Program-made: the position numbers and the translations under genes
From: Capronia americana
Taxonomy: Eukaryota; Ascomycota; Eurotiomycetes; Chaetothyriales; Herpotrichiellaceae
Length of the DNA: 64,000 nt
Assembly: GCA_016110215.1 (NCBI GenBank)
Contig: JADWQD010000029.1
Location: forward strand, 1-64,000
Direction of reading: 5' to 3'
In this document: positions 1-9,740 of the stretch, one piece after another
How the letters are laid out: each line of letters opens with the position of its first letter
Numbering within the stretch: the first letter of the stretch is position 1
Notes under the pieces: generated by a model
Told to the model about the DNA's origin: nothing
Database searches by the model: none
What the model saw: only the letters and a program-made list of their open reading frames with translations

Positions 1-388
1 ACCCGAGGCTGTGTAAGGCTGACTTTTGAGTATAATGGCGCCGACGAGGTGCCTCGGAGTATACTCGGTTCAACAGTTCCCAAGAATGCGGGAGTCAACA
101 CACGAACTGGTGCACTGATCAAGCCTGCCGTGCCATCTTGATTCCTTGCATCCATGGTGCCCGGGGGATATCGAAATATCCTCTCCTACTTCAGTGCGTG
201 ATGCGGTCCGTCTATACGGAGGGTTTGAGGCGCGGAATAGTATCTGATCAGCCCAAGGTGCCGTTGATCTTTCCATCTGGGACATGCTCATTCCCTTCAT
301 GTGCAGGCTAACTTTAGGGCCGGTCCCCGGATGATTACAGACCATGTCCTGACACGTCGACCATCACACCGCATTTCCCTTGTGCGCA
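1..388. other. Intergenic sequence at left edge, no gene seen
   Basis: Only short overlapping ORFs without recognisable motifs are present. The left end holds a CGGAGTATACTCGG-like near-palindrome at about 55-68, one of several GGAGTA words in noncoding DNA of this window. Whether a neighbouring gene's UTR reaches in cannot be seen. Confidence 0.4.
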
Positions 389-1045
389 TTACCTTTTCTG
401 CAGCGGCTGGTCCAAACCATCTAGCCCAATGTAGCCAGGTAGCCTCGTCACCCGTTTCAGCCATGCCCTGACTGCAGGGAAAGGCTCAAGCGAGACGCCA
501 CCCATCGGTGCCAGGGCGACATAGACATATACAGAGAGATCGGCAATCGTCGGTCTCCCCAACGTCAGCCAGTCTTCCCCGTGGAGCCGCTTTTCCAAAA
601 TCTCCAGTGACGCAACGCCTCGGCCCCTCGCTTCGTTGATGGTCTCCTCACCAGCATCGGCAGGCCAGTTGAACGACACCATCGCGCGTGCCTTGGACAG
701 ACCGGAATGTATGTAGGTGGCGGCGAATGCCAACCAGTCGACGATCTGCGCTTGCTCAATCACATCGGACGACCAGTAGCTCGAGGGAGCCGTCTCTGAG
801 CCTCGATCTGGGTGCGTGCCGGCGAGGTAGACGAGGATAGCGCTCGAGTCCGCGAAGATTTTATCCCCGTCCACGAGTGCGGGTATCTCTCCTTTGGGAT
901 TGATCGCCAGAAACTCGGGGGATTTGTGTGCCATGTTGAACAAGTCGACTTCCACCTCTTCCAGGGGAATGGCGAGGAGAGACCCCAGTAGCCGGACTTT
1001 ATAGCAGTTACCGGATTCAAGGCAGCAGTAGAGCCTGGGCGCCAT
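389..1045 (-). CDS. Glutathione S-transferase family protein
   Basis: A single-exon, 218-residue protein of the usual length for a cytosolic glutathione S-transferase, which conjugates glutathione to electrophiles. The N-terminal thioredoxin-like half shows the pattern SGNCYKVRLL, then NPKGEIPALVDGD (the Pro before Ala-Leu is the cis-proline that orients glutathione) and the DSSAILVYLA glutathione-binding segment. The C-terminal all-helical half contains the conserved LTLGRPTIADLSVYVYVA helix. I chose the ATG at 1045 (MAPRLYCC) because the reading frame upstream of it has no domain sequence and the domain starts right there. The layout resembles bacterial/fungal GstA-like enzymes. The substrate cannot be inferred, and no neighbour suggests a pathway. 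Confidence 0.88.
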   Translation of the reverse strand: MAPRLYCCLESGNCYKVRLLGSLLAIPLEEVEVDLFNMAHKSPEFLAINPKGEIPALVDGDKIFADSSAILVYLAGTHPDRGSETAPSSYWSSDVIEQAQIVDWLAFAATYIHSGLSKARAMVSFNWPADAGEETINEARGRGVASLEILEKRLHGEDWLTLGRPTIADLSVYVYVALAPMGGVSLEPFPAVRAWLKRVTRLPGYIGLDGLDQPLQKR

Positions 1046-1901
1046 TGTGCAGAATTGGAGCTCTCCTTCGCTTTGGTTCTCTGCGTAACTGGGAATCAGT
1101 CTCGCAGGTCGTCCAGCTTGTCCAGTATCTAGAAAGAGGAAGAGCTTATGCTGCAATTTCGATTGCAATGACTCGCTAAGGTCTCCGAATATGCGGTTTG
1201 CCTTACCTCGGAATGGGGCTCAAGGCGCGGAGTTGGGCAAGCTTCACACAGGGTACAGTACACGCGGCTGGAAAGCCGGTCAGCCTTCTTGGTAACAATG
1301 AACGCTCCCAAAAGTAACTTGTGATAAATGTCACTCGCTCAATCTGCAGGCCCGTCCGCGTCCGGACTTGCTTGGTTGATGGGACACCACAGTCGACAAA
1401 CGACGCGGCATCAGCTGCCTTCGTGATGGACCTGTCTCCTCGCCTGCAAGCGCAGCCCACCTTTGAGTCATTCGATTGAAAGACAAGGTCATTGGCGAGG
1501 GTCTTCGATGTGTTCGACAACACTTATGAAAGCTTCGGCGTGAATACGAGATGGTGTAACAACGACCCCCACCGCGCACTCCTTGCTCATGCTTCTGGGG
1601 CAACAGTGATGACTTGTCAGCCTGGTGCAGCCGTTCTTCCATTCTCGGATAGCCAACCAGGCAGCTAGCTAACCGCTGTCAATGCAAGGTTTCTGGGAAG
1701 ACCTGGCATCGAGACCCGAGCGCACGGCTGGGAGTGATCCCCCATCCAGCATTTAAACATGTTGGAGCCGTCCTCCTTGATAGCAAAGCTCGATTGTGGC
1801 CTTTTCTAAACCCTTGGTTGGCAAACTTCTGGAAGGCTGTCCCTCTGTCACGATTCTGTCTCGAAGACCTAGGTGGCATACTAGGCTTTGTCACAATCAC
1901 A
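1046..1901. other. Divergent promoter region between the GST and the coiled-coil gene
   Basis: About 850 bp between two divergently transcribed genes. Several short minus-strand ORFs overlap here without any recognisable motif or splice logic. I see no RNA gene or repeat. Confidence 0.4.
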
Positions 1902-3656
1902 ATGTCTCCTCCATCAGATTCAGCCAATTCGTCCAAATCAAATCCAACAGGTCAGACAGGACCAGACTGGGATCGCCTTGGTCAATTCCGTCGTAACCTA
2001 GTGCCTACGGCTTCTGCAGCACCCCCACCACCTCCTCCCACTGCTTATCATGCCACGCGATACACGATCGGTCAAGGTGAAGTCGTCGACAACTCGGTAA
2101 AAGGCGCACAAAAGCGGCTGGAAACCACCGAAAGTGATCTCCAAAACACTCGAGACCGAATCCAAGAAACCATCGGGGCCATAGAGAAGGATCAGGAACG
2201 CCTCGACGAGCTGAACATATCTCGCAGAAACGCCCAGCAGTATCTTAGCGCCGCCCAGAGGGGGCTTGACGATGCCGAAGCGGGTCTCGGAATCATTCAG
2301 CAGAAGATGGTGGAGAAGAATTTGGAATTCCAATCGAAGGTAGCCGGGGATCCTGCGGCTCTACCGGACTGGCTTAGAGAGAGCGAAACCTATCACGCCG
2401 CCCGGAGAAACAGTGTTGAAGGCGGGTACGACCCTGATGAGGTGGCTGTCGCAGAGTTCCTGGATCGATTGGTCGGATATCTTCATGAAACCCTTGGCAA
2501 TGAGGCCTTCGATGCTATCATGGACCGTTATGATGCCGAGTGTCTCGAGAAACAGGCTCCCGTCCCTTTATGGCCCTCAATCATAGAAGAATGGCGCCAG
2601 GCTCAAGCAAGTGGATCGGATGCAGCTTGGAAACCGATTGAGGAAGATGTTGAAATCCTAGAGAAGTGGCACAATGCATCTATTATCACGAACACAGCGC
2701 TGAAGACGTTGGTGAAGATCGAGTTCGACATTCTCGACTCTACGCCGGAGGCTGTCAAAGCTAAAAAGAAGTATCATGAATACGTGCTGGAGTTTTTACA
2801 AAACAAGGAGAAAGAACTCGATGCAGGACTTCCCCAGCTCAATGCCGAGTTGAGAGAACTCCAAGTGATCACGACTCGACCTCGGAATGCGCAAGCTCAG
2901 GGCTCCTCAATTCATCACAGCAATCTGTTGAGCGGGACCATCATAACCCTGTGGGCTGACTTGGAAGAATTTGGCTTTGAAGGAGAGATCAAACAGGGTC
3001 GCTGGTTCGTGGTCTTGGGGAAACTGAAGGGCACCAGCAAGCATGTCATCCTTCCCATGGCTACGTTTTCTGGGTATGGACGAGGCAGATTGGACGAGTT
3101 CTCCAACGAGTACTTCATGAAGTTGCAAAAGCATGACCAGCCGCAAGCTCCCGAGAGCATCGAGGATGGCCAAACGATTCACGCGTCGGAGCACAAAGTT
3201 CGCGAGGGATCGGTTCTGAGCCTCGCCACCGCCTTCGAGATTGAACCCGACGACAAGGACCTCATACCTGCCAAGATCGACGGCTACCTGACGGATGATA
3301 GCTTCCAAAAGGTCTACGACTCCTATCAACATCTGTTGGAACAACATACAGAATACAATTATTTGCTTGGGACGAATCTCCGCCGGTGGAAAGTCAAAGA
3401 GGCTGCGGACGAGTTGGTGGCACAAGGTTGGGCAGTGGAACAGTGCGGTGACAAGGACTGTCCTTTGGGGAAAGCCGTCTCGGTCAAATATACGGAATTT
3501 TTAGAAGAAGAAGTTATGGCATTCGTTGCTCAATACTCGGCAAGGCGTCAGCAAAGGCAGGAACAGCCTGGTCCTGACGATGATGAGCAAAAGGATGGTG
3601 GCGGAGATCAAATGGTAAGTAGACGGGACAAGGACTCTGGGACTGAATCCCCATGA
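1902..3656 (+). CDS. Unrecognised coiled-coil protein
   Basis: I do not recognise the family. The ORF is open from 1734, but the ATG at 1902 (MSPPSDSANSS) has better context and begins the low-complexity N-terminus. It gives 584 residues. What can be seen: a proline run at about residues 45-50; a strongly charged heptad-like region at about 65-140 predicted to be coiled coil (KRLETTESDLQNTRDRIQE and following); a second helical segment around 285-330 (KAKKKYHEYVLEFLQNKEKE); a more globular C-terminal half; and an acidic tail. No signal peptide or membrane segment. A GTAAGT at 3615 directly after codon 571 and a second GTAAGA at 3711 could splice the 3' end (introns 3615-3676 and 3711-3761), extending the frame to 3976, but that extension runs antisense to a decayed WD40 fragment, so I kept the unspliced stop at 3656. 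Confidence 0.68.
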   Translation: MSPPSDSANSSKSNPTGQTGPDWDRLGQFRRNLVPTASAAPPPPPPTAYHATRYTIGQGEVVDNSVKGAQKRLETTESDLQNTRDRIQETIGAIEKDQERLDELNISRRNAQQYLSAAQRGLDDAEAGLGIIQQKMVEKNLEFQSKVAGDPAALPDWLRESETYHAARRNSVEGGYDPDEVAVAEFLDRLVGYLHETLGNEAFDAIMDRYDAECLEKQAPVPLWPSIIEEWRQAQASGSDAAWKPIEEDVEILEKWHNASIITNTALKTLVKIEFDILDSTPEAVKAKKKYHEYVLEFLQNKEKELDAGLPQLNAELRELQVITTRPRNAQAQGSSIHHSNLLSGTIITLWADLEEFGFEGEIKQGRWFVVLGKLKGTSKHVILPMATFSGYGRGRLDEFSNEYFMKLQKHDQPQAPESIEDGQTIHASEHKVREGSVLSLATAFEIEPDDKDLIPAKIDGYLTDDSFQKVYDSYQHLLEQHTEYNYLLGTNLRRWKVKEAADELVAQGWAVEQCGDKDCPLGKAVSVKYTEFLEEEVMAFVAQYSARRQQRQEQPGPDDDEQKDGGGDQMVSRRDKDSGTESP

Positions 3657-5443
3657 TGGATTCGAGTGTCGTTCAGAGCTACCCAATCCGAGAAAAGGAA
3701 CTCTTCATCAGTAAGATATACCCCGACGCGTTCGTATCTGCAGCTACTGATTGTTATACAGAAAATTCGCGTCAGATAACATCCTCAACTCCTCCTGCCG
3801 TGCCCTTCCAGCATTCACCACTCACACTTACCAGTCAATCTCTATATATTGCAGCTGCACATTTTTCACCAACAATTCAATTCCAAAAACCCAGCGCTAA
3901 TTGCACTTGGGAATTGGGTTGGAGCCCCTTTCAGGCGAGAAAGCCACCACATTCAGCCAACCCCTGTGTCCCTTGAGTTGCATTTCTTGACCCGTCCTCA
4001 CGTTCCGTAAACTGACGGTGTAGTTGTGTGACGCAGATAGATGCCAGCAGCGGGCAATTTGGCGAAAAGGCCGTTGATTTCTGCCTTGAGCGTGCGATGC
4101 GTGATCGCTACCCCGGGCACCTACAAGCGATGTCAACTTCGATGTGGGTTAGAGGGCACCTAAAATCGGACCTGGATCTCATCTTCTGTGGCTCTAGCGA
4201 CTACGTGATACTTCGCTGAGCTTGGTTGATGTACTCAGCGTCGTATGTCCGAGTGGCTTATGAAGTGCGGTTAACAGGTTGAAAGACAGCCTGTGATATA
4301 GAGGTGGGAGTAACATTTTACGCGGACACCGAACTTTGTCCAACCACATGATCAATACTTCCGTCGCACGGCCTACATAGAAGCAGCAGGTACACAGCTC
4401 ATAGAGCTCAGTGCCCACCTTGAAGGATGCCACATCAAGCCACTCTGTCGCGTCGACTTGCGCAACAAATCCACGACCCAACGTAATAGCGTATAGATCT
4501 GGCGCTCCAACCCATCTCCAGAACACAGCACTACATACACTGACAAGCGGTACGACCATAGAACGTAGACGCCCAGAAGCTTATGCAGATGAACAAGAAC
4601 AGTGCAGAATGAACGGTGCAGAATGAAGAAAAAGAAGGGAGATGGGATAAGGGGATAATAGCTGCGACCAGTGCTAACGCGGGTTCTAGTGGAAGAGGTA
4701 GTGGTGGAAATTGGTGCCTTGAATGATTTGGTCCATTCCATATAGTAGCCTTCTATTTCGGTTAGCGCATGGACTGGGACTTTAAGGAATGATGAAGTTC
4801 AAGGAAGAGATACCAAAACAACGAGGTATTGTACGCAGAATTCGAAGCGGCATCGAGAGCAGCAGTCTGGCTGAGGCATTTACATTCTCAGTGAGCAGAA
4901 CAAGTGTTGCAATAGTCGTATGCATAGAACGAGCGAGTGATTCTGAGCAGAAGTAGTTCTTACCGGGTTTTTGGCAGAGCCTCTTGTTCTCGATTTCCAG
5001 GTAACAAAGACAAGGCAGAACTCCACCTCGACGTATTCGGGTGCCGATTGTTTGCTGTCAGAATGGTGTAACGTTGCAAAGGCGCTAATCGCAGCTGCGA
5101 ACACGAGGCAGGCACGGCTCGCCCCATCCAATCAACAGAAACGGTAACAAGCTTGACGCCACCAACAACACCGTCACTGGCGGTCCTCGTCGTTGGTTTG
5201 AAGACGTGTTGTCAATGGCCCAATGTGCTTGGTGTCTGCCATCGGACCGATGTTCGTCCATCCATGGTGCTTCGTGATTGGGCAGTTCGTACGAAAGTAC
5301 AGGACCGCATGCTTTCCTAGGTACTTCCTGACGTTCTGATGTTGCATAAGAGCGCTCCTCGAGGCTTTCAGTGCTGGCAGATTGTACAAGCTTGCCGCTG
5401 CTTTGCGTTTTCCACAACGTCTTGACCTGAAAATCTGATAGCA
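3657..5443. other. Gene-poor interval with one pseudogene fragment
   Basis: About 1.8 kb between the coiled-coil gene and the first hydrolase. Apart from the WD40 relic at 3925-4093, the ORFs are short, overlap on both strands and have no recognisable motif. The last few hundred bases are presumably the promoter of the hydrolase at 5444. Confidence 0.45.
3925..4093 (-). pseudogene. Decayed WD40-repeat fragment
   Basis: Read on the minus strand, the stretch from about 4040 to 3925 encodes one clear WD40 blade: SASHNYTVSLRNVRTGQ followed by EMQLKGHRGWLNVVAFSPE, which matches the WD40 pattern of TVxLWD-xTG and GHxxWVxxVAFSPDG. Immediately upstream, in a different frame, 4071-4045 reads AFSPNCPLLAS, the start of the same blade, and 4093-4085 reads TLK in yet another frame, as expected before the GH of the preceding blade. 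So about 1.2 repeats are present with at least two frame changes, and a stop follows at 3897. In fungi such VRTGQ/GHxxW blades are typical of NACHT-WD40 (STAND/NLR, HET-E-like) genes. That parentage is an inference; the WD40 identity is visible. Confidence 0.72.
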
Positions 5444-6259
5444 ATGCCACTGGTGCCGACACGAGCGGGAGAGGTGGCGTACGAGGTCAAAGGAGATGGT
5501 GTGCCAGTAGTCATGCTGCATGCTACGTTGCATGACCGACGAGACTATGAGGTTGTTGCTGAGCATTTCGCGAAGAAATACAAGGCTATCACAGTTGACT
5601 GGCCGTGGCACGGGGATTCGAAGGGGGCTTCAAACACAGAATATCTCAGCGCTGTTGGGTTCGCAGACGTCCTTGAGGATGTTGTTGAGGGTTTGGAGCT
5701 TGAACCCGCCATCTTCATCGGCAATTCCGTGGGAGGATTCGCTGCAGCAAGGCTCGCAATAAGCCAACCAGCCAGAGTTCGGGCACTTGTACTCGTCAAC
5801 AGTGGTGGATTTGTCGAATGGACGCCTGTCACTCGGCTATTCACAAGGCTTCTTGGTTCAGCATCAGTGTCGCGCCTTATGATGCCTCACCTTGTCCGCA
5901 GGTATATGAGTCCTCAGACAAATCATGATGAGGAAATCACTCGCCGAGCGGCTGACAGAGCCGGAACCGTGGATGGTGCCTCTATAGCCGCCTCGCTGTG
6001 GCGAAGCTTTTTGCATCCTGAACACAACCTTCGACCTCGGGCCGAAAACCTCAAGGCTCCAGTCTTACTTGTCTGGGGCACAAGAGATCCCATCTTTCCG
6101 AAGGCAGCTGGCGTGGCAGCACAGCGGTGCATACCGGGTTCGAAGCTTGAATACTTCGACGCGGGACATGTCGTTTTCTCCTCAAAACCCGACGAATTCC
6201 AGGGCATGGTTGACTCCTTCATCGAATCGGTCGTGGATGGCAGGAAAGGCACAGCGTAG
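5444..6259 (+). CDS. Alpha/beta hydrolase
   Basis: A 271-residue single-exon alpha/beta-hydrolase-fold protein. The catalytic triad is visible: nucleophile Ser95 in the elbow GNSVGG, Asp215 in WGTRDPIFP, and His242 in DAGHVVF. The oxyanion region is VVMLHATLHDRRDY (residues 22-35), and the DWPWHGDS loop at 52-59 follows strand 4. The size and motif spacing resemble small-molecule esterases, C-C hydrolases or haloperoxidase-like enzymes; the substrate cannot be told. There is no signal peptide, so it is probably cytosolic. It converges tail-to-tail with the next hydrolase gene, 53 bp away. The two proteins differ clearly, so they are not a recent duplication. Confidence 0.9.
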   Translation: MPLVPTRAGEVAYEVKGDGVPVVMLHATLHDRRDYEVVAEHFAKKYKAITVDWPWHGDSKGASNTEYLSAVGFADVLEDVVEGLELEPAIFIGNSVGGFAAARLAISQPARVRALVLVNSGGFVEWTPVTRLFTRLLGSASVSRLMMPHLVRRYMSPQTNHDEEITRRAADRAGTVDGASIAASLWRSFLHPEHNLRPRAENLKAPVLLVWGTRDPIFPKAAGVAAQRCIPGSKLEYFDAGHVVFSSKPDEFQGMVDSFIESVVDGRKGTA

Positions 6260-6312
6260 AGCAGCGGAGAGGTCGTCCACCGGGAATTGTGGACTATGGC
6301 TGCCCGGGGGAA

Positions 6313-7116
6313 TCACACAAGCTGCTGCAAGCCATTAGGAAGTTCAGTGTTTTCAACCCACGCCGTAACAGTCTGTGCAAAGAGCTGCGGGAATCGTAGG
6401 TTCCAGGCATGAACGTAGTCCTTTACAACCACTGCTCTGCTATCTGGATTCTTGTCCTGAAGAAGTTGACCCATTCTTCTTGTTGCATCTGCGTTATCCA
6501 GGGCCGAGGCTGCAATCAGCAGGGTTCTAACCCGAATCATCGCCATGTCCTCCGTGGTAAAATTCAACATCGCAGTGTATCCTTGTTTCAGCAGGTCGAG
6601 ATTGAAATTCTTGGTTGTCTGTATGCGAAGCTCATCGTGGCTTTCAGCGCCAATCCAGGAACAAATGCGCGAGTAAAGCCAATCAGGGCAAAGCTTGATG
6701 AAAGAGACCAGGCCATACTCTAGGTAGAGCATAAGTGGGCTTCCAGCCAGCGACCGGTGCCAGCCCTCCAAGGGAATAGCCCCAGTAACATTGACCGAAT
6801 CCACCAATTCAGGGTATTGCTTGGCCACTTCTAGAGCAAGGAAGCCGCCCATTGACAATCCGACAAGGTGAGCTCTGCCCTTTCTAGCCTTCTCTCTGAT
6901 CAAATTCGCTATGTGCTCGGCAGTATGTCCAAGCTCAAAGTATGGTGCATCATTGGACTGAGAGTGCTGAGGCAGATCAACGAGCATGAGATGGTAATCG
7001 TTGAGGTGGGGGATCACGTTGGCGTACTCGGCGTGGCTGGCGAAAAGGTGGTGCAGGAAGAGAATGGACGCCTTGCCACGATCTCCATTCAGATGAAGGC
7101 ATGGCAGGAGCGACAT
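6313..7116 (-). CDS. Alpha/beta hydrolase
   Basis: A 267-residue single-exon alpha/beta-hydrolase-fold protein. The nucleophile elbow is GLSMGG with Ser88, preceded by the ILFLHHLFASHAEYANVIP oxyanion strand and the MLVDLPQHSQS loop. The probable catalytic His lies in KDYVHAWNLRFP near residue 243. The usual Asp-bearing segment after strand 6 (LLIAASALDNAD) is not of the common GxxD-xxxP form, so the acid residue is uncertain. There is no signal peptide. It is divergent from trpC across a 317-bp gap and convergent with the preceding hydrolase. The substrate is unknown. Confidence 0.87.
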   Translation of the reverse strand: MSLLPCLHLNGDRGKASILFLHHLFASHAEYANVIPHLNDYHLMLVDLPQHSQSNDAPYFELGHTAEHIANLIREKARKGRAHLVGLSMGGFLALEVAKQYPELVDSVNVTGAIPLEGWHRSLAGSPLMLYLEYGLVSFIKLCPDWLYSRICSWIGAESHDELRIQTTKNFNLDLLKQGYTAMLNFTTEDMAMIRVRTLLIAASALDNADATRRMGQLLQDKNPDSRAVVVKDYVHAWNLRFPQLFAQTVTAWVENTELPNGLQQLV

Positions 7117-7433
7117 CTAACACAAGCTACGTCGTGATGTACGGAGTTGCCTTCGATGGATGATTTATGGATTGTGGAACCAGTCGTGGGTATTCAGATG
7201 AAGCTGAAGCCCAAGTCAGGCATTTCCCGTCGTTATGCTGTCGGTATGCTCCACCGTCTACACTTGTCGCCTGTTCCGCCGTAGTGTAGCCCGGGTAAAC
7301 TGCGGTCATCAAATTGCTTGCGGGATGCGGTACGCCCTAGCGATGCTCACAGTAAATAGCATGGACCGCCTCTCACAACAATTCCTTTCTTCTCTCTGTC
7401 AGCAAAGGAGGAACTTGAGCCACGAACTTGAAA
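7117..7433. promoter_or_regulatory. Divergent promoter region, hydrolase/trpC
   Basis: A short region between two divergent start codons, so both promoters must lie here. A pyrimidine-rich stretch (about 7380-7402) precedes the trpC ATG, as is common in fungal leaders. I do not see a TATA box or a CPC1/GCN4 TGACTC site. Confidence 0.5.
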
Positions 7434-9740
7434 ATGGCTCCTTCTGCTTTGATCGACCATTCTCCTCACCAACCGATTCCGGCCGAGAAACTGTCCACAG
7501 CGAGCAACCTTGTGCTGATTGACAATTATGACTCCTTCACCTGGAACGTGTACCAGTACCTCGTCCTCGAGGGCGCGACTGTTACAGTCTATCGAAACGA
7601 TAAAGTCACACTAGAAGAGCTTATAGCGAAGAAGCCAACCCAACTGGTCATCAGCCCCGGACCAGGTCACCCAGACACAGATGCGGGCATAAGCAAGGAT
7701 GCTATCAAGTACTTTGCGGGCAAGATCCCTATATTAGGTGTCTGTATGGGTCAGCAGTGCATCATCTCCGTCTTCGGGGGCACGGTTGATGTTACAGGCG
7801 AGATCCTACACGGGAAGACCTCGCCACTGAGGCACGATGGCAAGGGCTGTTATACCACACTTGCACAAGATTTGCCCGTCACAAGATACCACTCTTTGGC
7901 AGGGACACACCCGACGTTACCCCAGTCGCTGGAGATATCTTCTTGGATAGCAAAAGGGCCGGATGGTGGCAAGGGTGTCATCATGGGTGTGCGACACAAA
8001 GAATATGTGGTCGAGGGTGTTCAGTTTCACCCTGAGAGTATTCTGACAGAGGACGGCCGAGTCATGTTCAAGAATTTCCTCAGAATGAGCGGCGGCAAGT
8101 GGTCTGATAATCCCGAATATGCTGCGCCAGAAACGCAAGTCAACGGTGCCAATGGCAAAGCGTCCAAGAAGGAATCCATCCTGGAGAAAATCTATGCCCA
8201 CCGTAGGCAGGCGGTTGCTGCACAGAAGCTCATACCTTCCCAGAGGCCCGAGGATCTGCAGGATGCCTACGATCTTGGCCTTGCTCCACCTCAGATCTCC
8301 TTCCCCAGGCGCCTTCGCCAGTCCGCCTATCCAGTCGCCCTTTTGGCAGAGATCAAACGAGCTTCTCCGTCTAAGGGCATCATATCTCTGGGAGCGTGCG
8401 CGCCAGCTCAAGCTCGACAATATGCCACCGCTGGTGCCAGCGTCATCTCTGTATTGACAGAACCCGAATGGTTCAAGGGCAGTTTGGAAGACATGCGACT
8501 TGTTCGTCAGGCACTTGATAGCATGCCTGACAGACCTGCCGTGCTGAGAAAAGAGTTTATTTTCGACGAATATCAGATCCTTGAAGCGCGCCTGGCAGGT
8601 GCTGATACAGTCTTGCTAATCGTGAAGATGCTCGATGTTGAAACTCTGACGAGACTCTACAACTATTCTAGGTCACTGGGCATGGAACCGTTGGTAGAGG
8701 TTAACACGGCTGAAGAGATGAGGGTCGCCGTCGATCTCGGCGCCGAGGTCATTGGCGTGAACAACCGAAACCTCACGAATTTTGAAGTCGATCTGAGCAC
8801 GACGAGCCGGTTGATGGACCAGGTCCCGGGATCGACTATCGTCTGTGCTCTGAGTGGGATATTCGGCCCTCAAGATGTCCAAGCCTACCGAAAAGATGGT
8901 GTCAAGGCAGTTCTCGTCGGAGAAGCACTCATGCGAGCACAGAATACAGTTGAGTTTATTACAAAGTTGGTGGGCGATCCGGATGTTCCTCCTAGACCAA
9001 AGACCCACCAGCAGCTTTCAGTGAAAATCTGTGGCACGCGGACACCAGAAGGCGCCAAAGCAGCCATCGAAGCTGGAGCGGATCAGATTGGCATGATCCT
9101 CGTGCCAGGCCGCAGACGGTGTGTTACAGACGATGTGGCCCTACAGATATCAAAGGTTGTCAAGAACACGCCCCGACCCTCGCCCATACCCCAGCCATCC
9201 GACACCGACGAAGAGCTAGGCAGTACAGACTATTTCGCGCACTCGTCCTCTCGCCTTCTGCGTCGATCTGACCGCGCCCAACTAGTCGGGGTGTTTGCTG
9301 ACGCTCCACTATCGCACATCGTCAAGCAAGTACATAAACTCAACTTGGATATTGTGCAACTCCATGGTTCAGAGCCGTTGGAGTATGCAAGACAAATCCC
9401 CGTTCCCGTTGTGAAAGCGTTCAAGCCTGAGGATATGGGAATTAATTCCAGAGGCTACCATGCCATACCGTTACTGGACGCTGGCAAGGGAGGCTCCGGG
9501 CAGCAAGTTGACATGGATGATGTGAAAAGTCTGTTCAGGAAAGATGAGAATCTCAAAGTCATCCTCGCTGGTGGGTTGACCCCGGACAATGTGCAAACGG
9601 TCTTAGCGGAACTGGGCAAGGACTACGTGGGTAAAAATGTTGTGGGTGTCGATGTTTCCTCGGGCGTGGAAGTCGATGGGAAGCAAGATGCAGGCAGGAT
9701 ACGGGCTTTCGTGGAAACTGTTAAGACCTTGAAGCCATAG
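7434..9740 (+). CDS. trpC: Trifunctional tryptophan biosynthesis protein (GATase / IGPS / PRAI)
   Basis: A 768-residue fused enzyme, the standard length for filamentous-fungal TrpC. It supplies ammonia to anthranilate synthase and carries out two later steps of tryptophan synthesis. Residues about 25-225 are the glutamine amidotransferase of anthranilate synthase: LVLIDNYDSFTWNVYQYL, nucleophile Cys104 in LGVCMGQQ, and the His/Glu pair in QFHPES near residue 199. Residues about 240-510 are indole-3-glycerol-phosphate synthase (LLAEIKRASPSKG, GVNNRNLTNFEVD, CALSGIFG). Residues about 525-768 are phosphoribosylanthranilate isomerase, with catalytic Cys533 in VKICGTRTPEGAK and the Asp of VGVDVSSGVEVDG. 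The frame extends two codons upstream, but the first ATG is at 7434 with good context (AAAATGGC). It is cytosolic and has no intron. Confidence 0.98.
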   Translation: MAPSALIDHSPHQPIPAEKLSTASNLVLIDNYDSFTWNVYQYLVLEGATVTVYRNDKVTLEELIAKKPTQLVISPGPGHPDTDAGISKDAIKYFAGKIPILGVCMGQQCIISVFGGTVDVTGEILHGKTSPLRHDGKGCYTTLAQDLPVTRYHSLAGTHPTLPQSLEISSWIAKGPDGGKGVIMGVRHKEYVVEGVQFHPESILTEDGRVMFKNFLRMSGGKWSDNPEYAAPETQVNGANGKASKKESILEKIYAHRRQAVAAQKLIPSQRPEDLQDAYDLGLAPPQISFPRRLRQSAYPVALLAEIKRASPSKGIISLGACAPAQARQYATAGASVISVLTEPEWFKGSLEDMRLVRQALDSMPDRPAVLRKEFIFDEYQILEARLAGADTVLLIVKMLDVETLTRLYNYSRSLGMEPLVEVNTAEEMRVAVDLGAEVIGVNNRNLTNFEVDLSTTSRLMDQVPGSTIVCALSGIFGPQDVQAYRKDGVKAVLVGEALMRAQNTVEFITKLVGDPDVPPRPKTHQQLSVKICGTRTPEGAKAAIEAGADQIGMILVPGRRRCVTDDVALQISKVVKNTPRPSPIPQPSDTDEELGSTDYFAHSSSRLLRRSDRAQLVGVFADAPLSHIVKQVHKLNLDIVQLHGSEPLEYARQIPVPVVKAFKPEDMGINSRGYHAIPLLDAGKGGSGQQVDMDDVKSLFRKDENLKVILAGGLTPDNVQTVLAELGKDYVGKNVVGVDVSSGVEVDGKQDAGRIRAFVETVKTLKP

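Noticed and set aside
1734..1901. N-terminal extension of the coiled-coil protein by 56 codons
   Set aside because: The extension reads like translated leader sequence, and the ATG at 1902 has the better context and begins the Ser/Pro-rich N-terminus.
4373..4741. 122-codon minus-strand ORF as a possible continuation of the WD40 gene
   Set aside because: No WD40 words are visible; the composition is low-complexity Ser/Phe and overlaps other ORFs.
5444..7116. The two neighbouring alpha/beta hydrolases as a recent tandem duplication
   Set aside because: They are in opposite orientation and share only fold-level motifs.
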